Positions 56,782-64,000 of a stretch of 64,000 bases of DNA are shown piece by piece; the first letter of the stretch is position 1; every line of letters begins with the position of its first letter. The stretch lies in assembly GCF_965233615.1 (NCBI RefSeq), contig NZ_OZ247495.1. The stretch is one strand, 5' to 3'. This DNA comes from Pelagibius sp028280305 (lineage in GTDB: Bacteria; Pseudomonadota; Alphaproteobacteria; Kiloniellales; Kiloniellaceae). The notes under the pieces were generated by a model. That model saw nothing but the letters and a program-made list of their open reading frames with translations. It made no database searches and had not been told where the DNA came from. The position numbers and the translations under genes were made by a program.

Positions 56782-59208
56782 TTGAGAATACTCGTTACTC
56801 TTTTCAGCTTGGCTCTGATCGTCGGCATCCTTGGGGTGGCCGGCGTCCTCTATGCTTTCTATCACTACGGGCGAGGGCTGCCCGAGTATGCGCAGTTGGC
56901 CGACTATGAGCCGCCCACGGTTACCCGCGTTCACGCCGGTGACGGGCGCCTGCTGGCCGAATATGCGATCGAGAAGCGGGTCTATGTACCGGTCAGCGCC
57001 ATTCCACGCCGGGTCACCAATGCTTTCCTGTCGGCGGAAGACAAGAATTTCTACAGCCATCCGGGGGTCGATTTTCTTTCCGTCACCCGCGCCATTGTCA
57101 CCAACATCGCGAACATGGGCTCCAGCCGGCGCCCGGTGGGGGCCTCGACCATTACCCAGCAGGTCGCCAAGAACTTCCTGCTGACCAACGAAGTCTCTTA
57201 CGAACGGAAGATCAAAGAGGCCATTCTCGCCTTTCGGATCGAGCAGGCCTTCACCAAAGACACCATCCTGGAGCTCTATCTGAACGAGATTTATCTCGGC
57301 TTCGGGTCCTATGGGGTGGCGGCTGCGGCGCTGCGTTACTTCAACAAGTCTCTGGACGAGTTGACCGTCGCCGAAGCCGCTTACCTGGCGGCACTGCCCA
57401 AGGCGCCCAACAACTATCATCCCGTGCGTAAGTACGATGCCGCAGTGGCCCGCCGCAATTGGGTCATCGGCCGGATGCTCGAAGACGGGCGGATCGACGC
57501 GGCCCAGGCAGCGGCCGCCCGGGCGGAAGCCCTGGTGATCCGCAAGCCCGACGCCACGCAGGTGGTCGAGGCTGAATACTTTGCCGAGGAGACAAGGCGC
57601 GAACTGGCGCGACTTTACGGGGACGACGGTCTCTATACCGGCGGCCTTTCGGTGCGCACCACCCTCGATCCGCGGTTGCAGGACATTGCCAACCGCGCCC
57701 TGCGCGAAGGCCTGATCGCCTATGACCGGCGGCATGGCTGGCGCGGGCCGCTGCGCAGCGTCTCTCTGGACGACAACCCCGATGCCCGAACCCTGCTTGC
57801 CGAGATCGAAAGGCCCATCGGCATCGACGAGGATTGGCTGCTGGCCCTGGTCACGGCGACCGACGCGAAAAAAGCCGACCTTGCTCTGGCTGACGGCAGT
57901 ACGGGCCGGCTTCCCATGGCGCAGCTCAATTGGGCGCGCGCCTGGAAAGAGGATCAGCGTTTCGGGGTGGCGCCGAAGAAACCATCCGATGTTCTGAAGG
58001 TCGGCGACATCGTGCTGGTCGAAGCAGTCACTGAAAACGACAAGGGTGAACCTTACGACCCGGGTACCTTCGGGTTGCGCCAAGTGCCGGATGTGGATGG
58101 GGCGATCGTGGCCCTGGACCCGCACACCGGCCGGGTTTTGGCCATGGCCGGTGGTTACTCGTTCGCCCGCAGCGAGTTCAACCGGGTGATGCAGGCCCGT
58201 CGCCAGCCGGGCTCGGCCTTCAAGCCCTTCGTCTATCTTGCCGGGCTGGACAGCGGTTTCACGCCGGCCACGCTGATCCTCGACGCCCCCTTCGTGCTGG
58301 ATCAGGGGGGCGGCCTGGGCAAGTGGAAGCCGTCGAACTACAGCAACAAGTTCTACGGGCCGACACCGATGCGTGTCGGGATCGAAAAGTCGCGTAACCT
58401 GATGACCGTGCGGCTGGCGCAGACCATCGGCATGGAGAAGATCGTCGACTATGCGCGCCGCTTCGGCATCATCGAGAACATGGACCCGGTGCTCTCCATG
58501 TCGCTCGGGGCCGGTGAGACGACGCTGATGAAGGTGACCACCGCCTATGCCATGCTGGTGAACGGCGGCAAGCGGATCTCGCCGACACTGATCGACCGGG
58601 TGCAGGACCGCCACGGGCGAACCATCTATCGCCATGATCTGCGCGCCTGCGAGGTCTGCCTGGCCGAAAGCTGGGCGGATCAGCCGGCACCGGAACTGCC
58701 CGACGAGCGGGAGCAGGTGGCCGATCCGGCGAGTGCCTATCAGGTGGTCAGCATGCTGCAGGGTGTCGTGCAGCGCGGCACCGGGCGGCGCATCGCCGAG
58801 CTCGGATTTCCCCTTGCGGGCAAGACCGGCACCACCAACGACAACTTTGACACCTGGTTCGTCGGATTCAGCCCCGATCTGGCTGTGGGCGTCTTCGTCG
58901 GCTTCGACGAACCGCGCACCCTGGGCCGGACGGACACCGGCTCCAATGTCGCGGCGCCGCTGTTCAAGTCTTTCATGGCCGAGGCGCTCGCCGGACAGCC
59001 GACGATTCCCTTCCGCATTCCGCCGGGCATCCGCCTCGTGCGCTTGAACGCCGAGACCGGCCAGCTTGCCCGCCCCGGTGACGGCCGCACCTTCCTGGAG
59101 GCCTTTCAGCCGGGCAATGTCCCGACCGGGCGCCAACTGGTTCTCGACGGCGGCTACAACCCGCAGACGGGCAGCACTTCCGCCAGCGGCACCGGCGGGC
59201 TGTACTAG
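56782..59208 (+). CDS. mrcA: penicillin-binding protein 1A (class A, bifunctional)
   Basis: The enzyme polymerises and cross-links peptidoglycan. The 808-residue protein has one N-terminal anchor (ILVTLFSLALIVGILGVAGVLYAF) and a GT51 transglycosylase domain (AEDKNFYSHPGVDFL with the catalytic Glu, GASTITQQVAKNFLL, LYLNEIYLG). An OB-like insertion follows. The transpeptidase domain has the nucleophile in PGSAFKPFVYL near residue 475, SRN in KSRNLMTVRL, and KTGTTN near 683. The start is a TTG at 56782, since no ATG fits before the anchor. The prfB gene follows after 51 bases. Confidence 0.96.
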   Translation: MRILVTLFSLALIVGILGVAGVLYAFYHYGRGLPEYAQLADYEPPTVTRVHAGDGRLLAEYAIEKRVYVPVSAIPRRVTNAFLSAEDKNFYSHPGVDFLSVTRAIVTNIANMGSSRRPVGASTITQQVAKNFLLTNEVSYERKIKEAILAFRIEQAFTKDTILELYLNEIYLGFGSYGVAAAALRYFNKSLDELTVAEAAYLAALPKAPNNYHPVRKYDAAVARRNWVIGRMLEDGRIDAAQAAAARAEALVIRKPDATQVVEAEYFAEETRRELARLYGDDGLYTGGLSVRTTLDPRLQDIANRALREGLIAYDRRHGWRGPLRSVSLDDNPDARTLLAEIERPIGIDEDWLLALVTATDAKKADLALADGSTGRLPMAQLNWARAWKEDQRFGVAPKKPSDVLKVGDIVLVEAVTENDKGEPYDPGTFGLRQVPDVDGAIVALDPHTGRVLAMAGGYSFARSEFNRVMQARRQPGSAFKPFVYLAGLDSGFTPATLILDAPFVLDQGGGLGKWKPSNYSNKFYGPTPMRVGIEKSRNLMTVRLAQTIGMEKIVDYARRFGIIENMDPVLSMSLGAGETTLMKVTTAYAMLVNGGKRISPTLIDRVQDRHGRTIYRHDLRACEVCLAESWADQPAPELPDEREQVADPASAYQVVSMLQGVVQRGTGRRIAELGFPLAGKTGTTNDNFDTWFVGFSPDLAVGVFVGFDEPRTLGRTDTGSNVAAPLFKSFMAEALAGQPTIPFRIPPGIRLVRLNAETGQLARPGDGRTFLEAFQPGNVPTGRQLVLDGGYNPQTGSTSASGTGGLY

Positions 59209-59259
59209 ACCAGCCGAAGCGGATAAAACGGCGCCAGCAAACAAACCCGAGGAGTGCAT

Positions 59260-60385
59260 ATGCGCGCCGAAATCGAAGCGGTGGCCGACGAGATCCGTCA
59301 GGCTTTGGCCCTGCTGAGGAGGCATCTTTGACGTCGATACCGCAACCCTGCGCCTCGACGAACTGAACGCCGAAGCCGAAAACCCCGATCTTTGGAACGA
59401 TGCCGACCGCGCCCAGAAGGTGATGCGTGAGCGCACTCACCTGGAACAGTCGCTGAAAGAGTTTCATGCGGCGGAGGGTGAGCTGGAGGATGGACTGACC
59501 CTCGCGGAACTCGGTGAAGCCGAGGATGACGAGGCCACCATCGACGAAGCCCAGGCGATGCTGACGACGCTTTCCGCCCGAACCGCCAAGATGCAGCTTG
59601 CCAGCCTTCTCTCCGGCGAGGCGGACAGCAACGACTGCTACCTGGAGGTCAATGCCGGGGCCGGCGGTACCGAGGCCCAGGACTGGGCCCAGATGCTGCT
59701 GCGCATGTATGTGCGCTGGGCGGAATCCCACGGCTACAAGATCGACTGGCTTGAAGAGAGCCCCGGCGAAGAAGCCGGGATCAAGTCGAGTTCAATCCAG
59801 GTCAAAGGGCCCAATGCTTACGGCTGGCTGAAAACCGAGTCCGGCGTGCATCGCCTGGTACGCATCTCGCCCTTTGATTCGCAGGCGCGGCGCCATACTT
59901 CCTTCGCCTCGGTCTGGGTTTATCCGGTGATCGACGATTCGATCGAAATCGAGGTTCTGGACAAGGACTTGCGGGTCGATACCTACCGCGCCTCGGGCGC
60001 CGGCGGCCAGCACGTCAACAAAACCGATTCGGCGGTGCGCATGACCCATATACCCACCGGTATCGTGGTGCAGTGCCAGAACGACCGTTCGCAGCACAAG
60101 AACCGCGCCCAGGCGATGTCCATGCTGCGGGCGCGGCTCTACGAGCATGAGTTGCAGAAGCGCGAATCCGAAGCCCAGGCGGAGGCCGAGGCGAAGACGG
60201 ACATCGGTTGGGGCCACCAGATCCGCTCCTACGTTTTGCAGCCCTATCAGATGGTCAAGGATCTGCGGACTGCGGTTGAAAAAGGCAATGCCCAGGGCGT
60301 GCTGGACGGTGATATCGACGACTTTCTGGAGGCGTCCCTTGCTTCGAAGATCGATGGCGGCGTGGCGTCGGAAGCTGAAGCGTGA
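59260..60385 (+). CDS. prfB: peptide chain release factor 2, with programmed +1 frameshift
   Basis: RF2 ends translation at UAA and UGA. ATG 59260 (GAGGAG upstream) opens 23 codons that end at an in-frame TGA (59329-59331) in CTT-TGA-C. A +1 slip continues in the frame from 59330 to 60385, giving 374 residues in total. The slip is promoted by an internal AGGAGG three bases before CTT, as in E. coli prfB. After the shift come an N-terminal helical domain, the stop-recognising motif SPF (VRISPFDSQARRH) and the catalytic GGQ (SGAGGQHVNKTDSAVRMTH). Reading only the downstream frame would wrongly truncate the protein at ATG 59420 or thereabouts. Confidence 0.96.
59317..59332 (+). promoter_or_regulatory. 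RF2 autoregulatory +1 frameshift signal
   Basis: AGGAGG (59317-59322), a 3-base spacer and CTTTGAC (59326-59332) form the classic site. When RF2 is scarce the ribosome pauses at UGA and slips +1, which makes more RF2. Confidence 0.95.
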
Positions 60386-60650
60386 TTTCTTAACCTCAAA
60401 GAGTCAGATCTCGCGCGCCCGGGAGCGGTTATAAAAAGGCAACAGGCGATGGGGCGACAGCACGACGGTGCAGGAGCGGCGGGAGGCGCAGACCGCTTTC
60501 CAGCCCTTTTTCGGGCGGGAGTCGGAGACTGAAGTGAAGACAACGCAGCCGGTTTGGCAGACCAGCACCTCCTTATGCGGGATGCGTTCTTTGCCGCTGT
60601 CCGTCAACCCGCATTAGACGGCACGCTTTTTCGGATTGGGGGGACGAAAA

Positions 60651-62027
60651 GTGCGTACTCCAAAGTCAACTGTTCCAGGGATTGTCAGTCCGGCGATTCC
60701 CGGGCGCATGGCCTCTCTTCTCCTGTCTCTGCTGTATCAACTGGATCAGACCCAGTGGCTCGACGAAGAGGTATTGTTTTCCCATCAAGCGCGGCAGCTT
60801 CAGTTGCTTTTTGGCCATGCGGGCAAGACGGTTCCTTTTTATCAGCGCCGCTTTGCGGAGGCCGGGCTTGATCCGACGGCACCAGTGACGCGCGAGACCC
60901 TCAATCGTCTGCCGATCCTGCGCCGCACCGATTTGCAGGGCGCGGGAAATGACATCAATACAACCGCCTTGCCGAAGTCTCACGGCAAGATCCATGAGGT
61001 CGAGACGTCCGGATCGACCGGACGGCCGGTGCGCCTCAACGCCTCCGAAGTGACCAACTTATTCTGGCGCGCCTGCGTGATGCGCGAGCATCTTTGGCAG
61101 GGCCGTGATCTTGGCGGCAAGCTTGCCGCCATTCGTAAAGCACGCGCTGGCGTTGCGATGCCGCCTCATGGCGCGAAAAGCGAGTTTTGGGGGCCGGCGT
61201 CGGGCTCCATTTACCCGACCGGTTCGGCAGTGCTGCTTAATGTGGCGAGCAGTATCGCCGACCAAGTGGATTGGTTGCAGCGGGAGGAACCGGATTATCT
61301 GATTTCTTTCCCCTCCAACCTGCTGGCCCTAGCGGATTACTGCCAAGACGGTGGTATTGGTCTACCCAGCTTGCGACAGATCATGACGGTGGGCGAGACC
61401 GTTACCCTGGAACTGAGGCAGAAGGTACAGGCCGTTTGGTCCGTTCCGCTGGTTGACTCCTACAGTTGCCAAGAAGCCGGCTACCTGGCGATCCAATGCC
61501 CGGACTCGAATGGTTATCATATTCAGTGTGAAAACGTTCTTCTCGAAGTATTGGATGAGGAGGGTAAGGCCTGCAGACCGGGTGAAGTCGGGCGTGTTCT
61601 GATCACCAGCCTACATAACTTTGCGACGCCGCTCATCCGATACGAGATCGGCGACTACGCAGAGGTAGGTGCCCCTTGTGCTTGCGGACGCGGCCTGCCG
61701 GTGATCACCCGGGTTCTGGGACGCTACCGCAATCGACTTGTGTTGCCCGATGGGCGTAAGGTCTTCCCGACCTTTGGATATCATGACGAAGTGCGTGCCA
61801 TCACGAGTAAGATACGCGCATTCAGGTACATTCAGCGCAGTGTCGAGGTCATCGAAAAGCTGATGGTTGTTTCACACCGCCTGACGAATGAAGAAGAACA
61901 GGCACTCCGATCGTTGATCGTTAAGAACCTCGGTTTCGACTTCAAGATAGTCCTCAGTTATCACGAAAAGCTCTCGCCGGACGGTTCGGGCAAGTTCGAG
62001 GAATTTTTCTCGGAGGTTGCCGGCTAG
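60651..62027 (+). CDS. PaaK/CapK-like adenylate-forming enzyme (phenylacetate-CoA ligase family)
   Basis: The protein of about 458 residues has the AMP-binding markers ETSGSTGRPVRL near residue 123, an A5-like SYSCQEAGYLAIQCP, RYEIGDYAEVG with CACGRGLPVI, and a small C-terminal domain. This is the CapK/PaaK-like branch that often occurs in surface-polysaccharide loci, as distinct from true phenylacetate catabolism, for which no paa genes are present. GTG 60651 has GGGGGGA upstream; TTG 60636 is an alternative. Composition is unlike the neighbours: bases 61801-61860 have 30 G+C of 60. This suggests horizontal acquisition. Confidence 0.83.
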   Translation: MRTPKSTVPGIVSPAIPGRMASLLLSLLYQLDQTQWLDEEVLFSHQARQLQLLFGHAGKTVPFYQRRFAEAGLDPTAPVTRETLNRLPILRRTDLQGAGNDINTTALPKSHGKIHEVETSGSTGRPVRLNASEVTNLFWRACVMREHLWQGRDLGGKLAAIRKARAGVAMPPHGAKSEFWGPASGSIYPTGSAVLLNVASSIADQVDWLQREEPDYLISFPSNLLALADYCQDGGIGLPSLRQIMTVGETVTLELRQKVQAVWSVPLVDSYSCQEAGYLAIQCPDSNGYHIQCENVLLEVLDEEGKACRPGEVGRVLITSLHNFATPLIRYEIGDYAEVGAPCACGRGLPVITRVLGRYRNRLVLPDGRKVFPTFGYHDEVRAITSKIRAFRYIQRSVEVIEKLMVVSHRLTNEEEQALRSLIVKNLGFDFKIVLSYHEKLSPDGSGKFEEFFSEVAG

Positions 62028-62056
62028 ATCGCTCTTTCAAAGGATACAGCCGGCCG

Positions 62057-62992
62057 CTAGCCGTTTTTGCGCGTCGCCAGATAAATCCCGGGCAGCACCA
62101 TGACGGCGCCGAGCAGATGGTAGAACTGCAGCGCTTCGCCGAGCAGCAGATAGGCCAGGACGGCGTTGTAGAGCGGAATCATATACATCAGCAGGCCTGT
62201 CGGGCCGGCGCCCAGCGTCCGCTGAACCAGCGCATAGACCTGATAGGCACCAAAGGACGCGAAGAGCGCCAGGAAGCCGACGGTCAGGAAGCTCGTCGCG
62301 TTGAGCGGCGGCAGGTCGCCGCTCAAGCCTTCGGCAATGGTGAACGGCAGCAGGATCAGGACACCGCCCGCGCTGATGGCGGCAAAGCGCACCATCAGCG
62401 GCATGGCCGACGGCCGGTGGCGCAGCATGATCGAATAGACCGCCCAGGCGATCATGGCCGCCAGTACCCAGAGATCCCCGGCGGCAAAACTCAACTCCGC
62501 AAGGATTCTGAGGTCGCCGCGGCAGATGATGGCCAGTACCCCGGTCAGGGAAAGGGCGATCCCGAGGCTCTGCAGCGGCGAAACGGTTTCATGGTAGGCG
62601 AAACGGGCGATGACCACGATCAGGATCGGCGAGGCGGCATAGATCAGGCCGATGTTGGTGGCCGTGGTGGTATCGGCGCCGATGTAGACGAAGGCGCCGC
62701 AGACCCCCATGCCGAGGGCGCCGAGGATGAGCAGGTCCAGCCACTCCCGCCGCAGCGCCGCACGGTGCTGCCAGAGCGCGGTCGCGGTGAAGGGCATCAG
62801 CAGCAGGAGGGTGCAGAACCAGCGCCAGAAAGCGAGGGCGACCGGAGGAAAGAGGTCATGGGTTGCCCGGGCGGTCAGCATATTGGAGCAGAACAGCGCC
62901 GGGGCGATGAGCAGCAGGGCAAAGGCGATCTGCCGCTCGCTGAGCCCCAGCCATCGCGGCCCAGGCGATCCCTTGGTTTCTTCGCTAGCCAT
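62057..62992 (-). CDS. EamA/DMT-family transporter
   Basis: The 311-residue inner-membrane protein has ten hydrophobic segments in two EamA repeats (about residues 25-150 and 165-305). Examples are FPPVALAFWRWFCTLLLLMPF in the first repeat and GPTGLLMYMIPLYNAVLAYLLL in the second. Family members export amino acids, nucleosides or other metabolites; the substrate is unknown. It is convergent with the PaaK-like gene, 30 bases apart. Confidence 0.93.
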   Translation of the reverse strand: MASEETKGSPGPRWLGLSERQIAFALLLIAPALFCSNMLTARATHDLFPPVALAFWRWFCTLLLLMPFTATALWQHRAALRREWLDLLILGALGMGVCGAFVYIGADTTTATNIGLIYAASPILIVVIARFAYHETVSPLQSLGIALSLTGVLAIICRGDLRILAELSFAAGDLWVLAAMIAWAVYSIMLRHRPSAMPLMVRFAAISAGGVLILLPFTIAEGLSGDLPPLNATSFLTVGFLALFASFGAYQVYALVQRTLGAGPTGLLMYMIPLYNAVLAYLLLGEALQFYHLLGAVMVLPGIYLATRKNG

Positions 62993-63083
62993 TGGTGATC
63001 AGGCGTAACCGCTTCGGCACCGACGGTCAAACGCAGCTCTGACAAGGCTGTCATGCAGCTTTAGGGGTCAGCCCTGAGGAGGA

Positions 63084-63911
63084 TCAGGCGGATTCGAGCC
63101 GTGCGTAGAAATCAGCAGGCAGGCCGGCGGTATCCCTGGCGGCTTCATTGAAGGGCGGCTTCAATTGCCCGCGGAAGTGACGGCGCACGAGGTCCTGCCA
63201 GCTTTCCCTCGGGTCGAGGCCACGGCGTTCACAGAGATGATCGAACCATCGCTTGCCAATGGCGACGTGGCCGATTTCATCCTCATAGATGACCGTCAGA
63301 ACGGCGGCGCTTTCGTGATCCTCGGCGGTCTGGAGCTTGGCGATCATGGCCGGGGTCACGTCCAGGCCGCGGGCCTCCAGCACCAGAGGCACGACCGCCA
63401 ACCTGGCGAGCAGGTCGTGGGCGGTTTCTTCGGAAGCCTGCCACAGCCCGTCATGGGCCGGCAGTGCGCCGTAGTGTCCGCCGAGTTGCTCAAGCCGCTG
63501 GGCGAGCAGAAGATAGTGTTTGGCTTCCTCTTCGGCGACCAGCAGCCAATCGTCATAGAAAGCCCGCGGCAAGTCCTCGGCGGTGAAGCGGGCGATGATG
63601 TCGCAGGCCAGATCGATTGCATTCAACTCGATATGCGCCAGAGCATGGAGCAGGGCGATCCGGCCCGTCGTGCCGCGATTGATCTTGCGTTTGCGGACCT
63701 CCCCCGGGCGCTTCAGTTCGGGTTCCCTGGGACGCCCGGGCCGCTCCGGCGGGTTGCCCTGGCCGATGGCGGCGATCCGCCCGGCCTTCCAGTCCGCCGC
63801 CATGGCACTGGCGAGCGCCGCTTTCTGTGCCGGGTCGGTCTCTTGGAGAACGGCGACAGCGCGACCGGCCAAACCCAGCGGTGTGTCACCGTTCTCCAGC
63901 GAGGCCGGCAC
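63084..63911 (-). CDS. DUF455 ferritin-like domain protein
   Basis: The 275-residue protein carries a ferritin-like four-helix domain with carboxylate/His pairs: AHIELNAIDLACD, AEEEAKHYLLLAQRLEQLG, DHESAAVLTVIYEDEIGHV. These can bind a di-iron centre, as in the DUF455 family. Its biochemical role is not established. The start is GTG 63911, whose G is the last base of the upstream gene's TAG stop (TAGTG), so the two genes are translationally coupled. A longer frame exists but would overlap the Bcp gene. Confidence 0.9.
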   Translation of the reverse strand: MPASLENGDTPLGLAGRAVAVLQETDPAQKAALASAMAADWKAGRIAAIGQGNPPERPGRPREPELKRPGEVRKRKINRGTTGRIALLHALAHIELNAIDLACDIIARFTAEDLPRAFYDDWLLVAEEEAKHYLLLAQRLEQLGGHYGALPAHDGLWQASEETAHDLLARLAVVPLVLEARGLDVTPAMIAKLQTAEDHESAAVLTVIYEDEIGHVAIGKRWFDHLCERRGLDPRESWQDLVRRHFRGQLKPPFNEAARDTAGLPADFYARLESA

Positions 63912-64000
63912 TAGAGCGCCTGGGCCGCTTCGAGAACCTCTTCGACATGGCCCTTGACCTTGACCTTGCGCCATTCGCCGCGAAGCACGCCTTTCTCATC
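63911..64000 (-). CDS. bcp: 3' end of a thioredoxin-dependent peroxiredoxin (Bcp type) gene, partial
   Basis: The last 29 codons of a minus-strand gene run from the window edge to TAG at 63911-63913. The peptide ends KGVLRGEWRKVKVKGHVEEV then LEAAQAL, which matches the C-terminus of Bcp/AhpC-TSA peroxiredoxins (WRKVKVxGHVexVL). The stop overlaps the DUF455 start by one base. The catalytic Cys lies outside the window. Confidence 0.8.
   Translation of the reverse strand, partial: DEKGVLRGEWRKVKVKGHVEEVLEAAQAL

Noticed and set aside
59329..59331. prfB as a truncated or frameshifted pseudogene
   Set aside because: The TGA lies in the canonical CTTTGAC with an upstream AGGAGG, the known RF2 regulatory frameshift.
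56590..59436. 948-codon open frame antisense to the PBP1A gene
   Set aside because: It spans the whole PBP1A gene and the prfB start on the opposite strand; the sense proteins are unmistakable.
60404..60607. 67-codon minus-strand frame between prfB and the PaaK-like gene
   Set aside because: Although Cys-containing and compact, it has no family resemblance and no clear start signal; support is too weak to call a gene.
1..64000. tRNA, rRNA, CRISPR array, prophage or integrative element
   Set aside because: I scanned the intergenic regions and found no tRNA T-loop-like sequences, rRNA signatures, regularly spaced repeats, phage genes or integrase.

Overview
The window is 64 kb of a high-GC alphaproteobacterial chromosome, probably from the Rhodospirillales/Kiloniellales side of the class. 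I infer this from gene content and order: phasin-clpS-clpA, aroQ-accB-accC-aat, rne-amidase-PBP1A-prfB, an NDUFA12-type complex I subunit, a Pam18-like J-protein and a B12-dependent NrdJ. Genus cannot be fixed by reading alone. There are no rRNA or tRNA genes, no CRISPR array and no prophage. One intact insertion sequence is present.

Layout. 1-2.3 kb: the end of a cell-surface region with a flippase-like membrane protein and an OafA-type acyltransferase of lower GC. 2.4-6.1 kb: a molybdopterin oxidoreductase, then a von Willebrand A protein and a membrane J-domain protein. 6.2-9.8 kb: galU-ugd-phosphomannomutase/phosphoglucomutase, a nucleotide-sugar operon. 9.8-17.2 kb: D,D-carboxypeptidase with SPOR domain, a lipoprotein, an Anbu proteasome-like protease, a phasin with a histone-like tail, a possible 33-residue small protein, ClpS and ClpA. 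17.2-28.5 kb: housekeeping and accessory enzymes (CoA transferase, nitrilase-type amidohydrolase, GNAT/FemAB protein, glutamine-synthetase-like ligase, RidA-like protein, DUF4153 protein, SLC13 transporter). 28.6-32.4 kb: NrdJ. 32.7-38.0 kb: a DUF6352-like protein and a LacI-controlled sugar ABC importer without its ATPase. 38.1-39.8 kb: SulP transporter. 40-46.4 kb: NDUFA12, MlaD, a methyltransferase, DUF2155, Aat, AccC, AccB, AroQ, DsbA-like. 46.6-50.8 kb: BepA-like M48 protease, a degenerate gamma-glutamyltransferase-like lipoprotein, an aminotransferase. 50.9-51.75 kb: an IS5-family (IS427-like) element inserted exactly at the rne stop codon. 51.75-60.4 kb: RNase E, AmiC-type amidase, PBP1A and prfB with a +1 frameshift site. 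60.6-64 kb: a PaaK/CapK-like adenylate-forming enzyme, an EamA transporter, a DUF455 protein and the 3' end of a Bcp peroxiredoxin gene.

How the parts fit. Much of the window serves the envelope (nucleotide sugars, carboxypeptidase, amidase, PBP1A, BepA-like protease, MlaD, DsbA-like) and protein quality control (ClpAS, Anbu, Aat, J-protein, RNase E). Aat and ClpS/ClpA are the two ends of the N-degron pathway: Aat adds Leu/Phe to N-termini, and ClpS delivers such proteins to ClpA.

I did not find a wholly new defence or biosynthetic system. The items most worth a second look are the VWA plus Pam18-like J-protein pair beside a molybdoenzyme, the stand-alone Anbu protease, the GGT-like lipoprotein that lost its catalytic signatures, the CoA transferase with swapped halves, the IS insertion whose target duplication supplies stop codons to both rne and the transposase, and several strong unexplained hairpins and palindromes.
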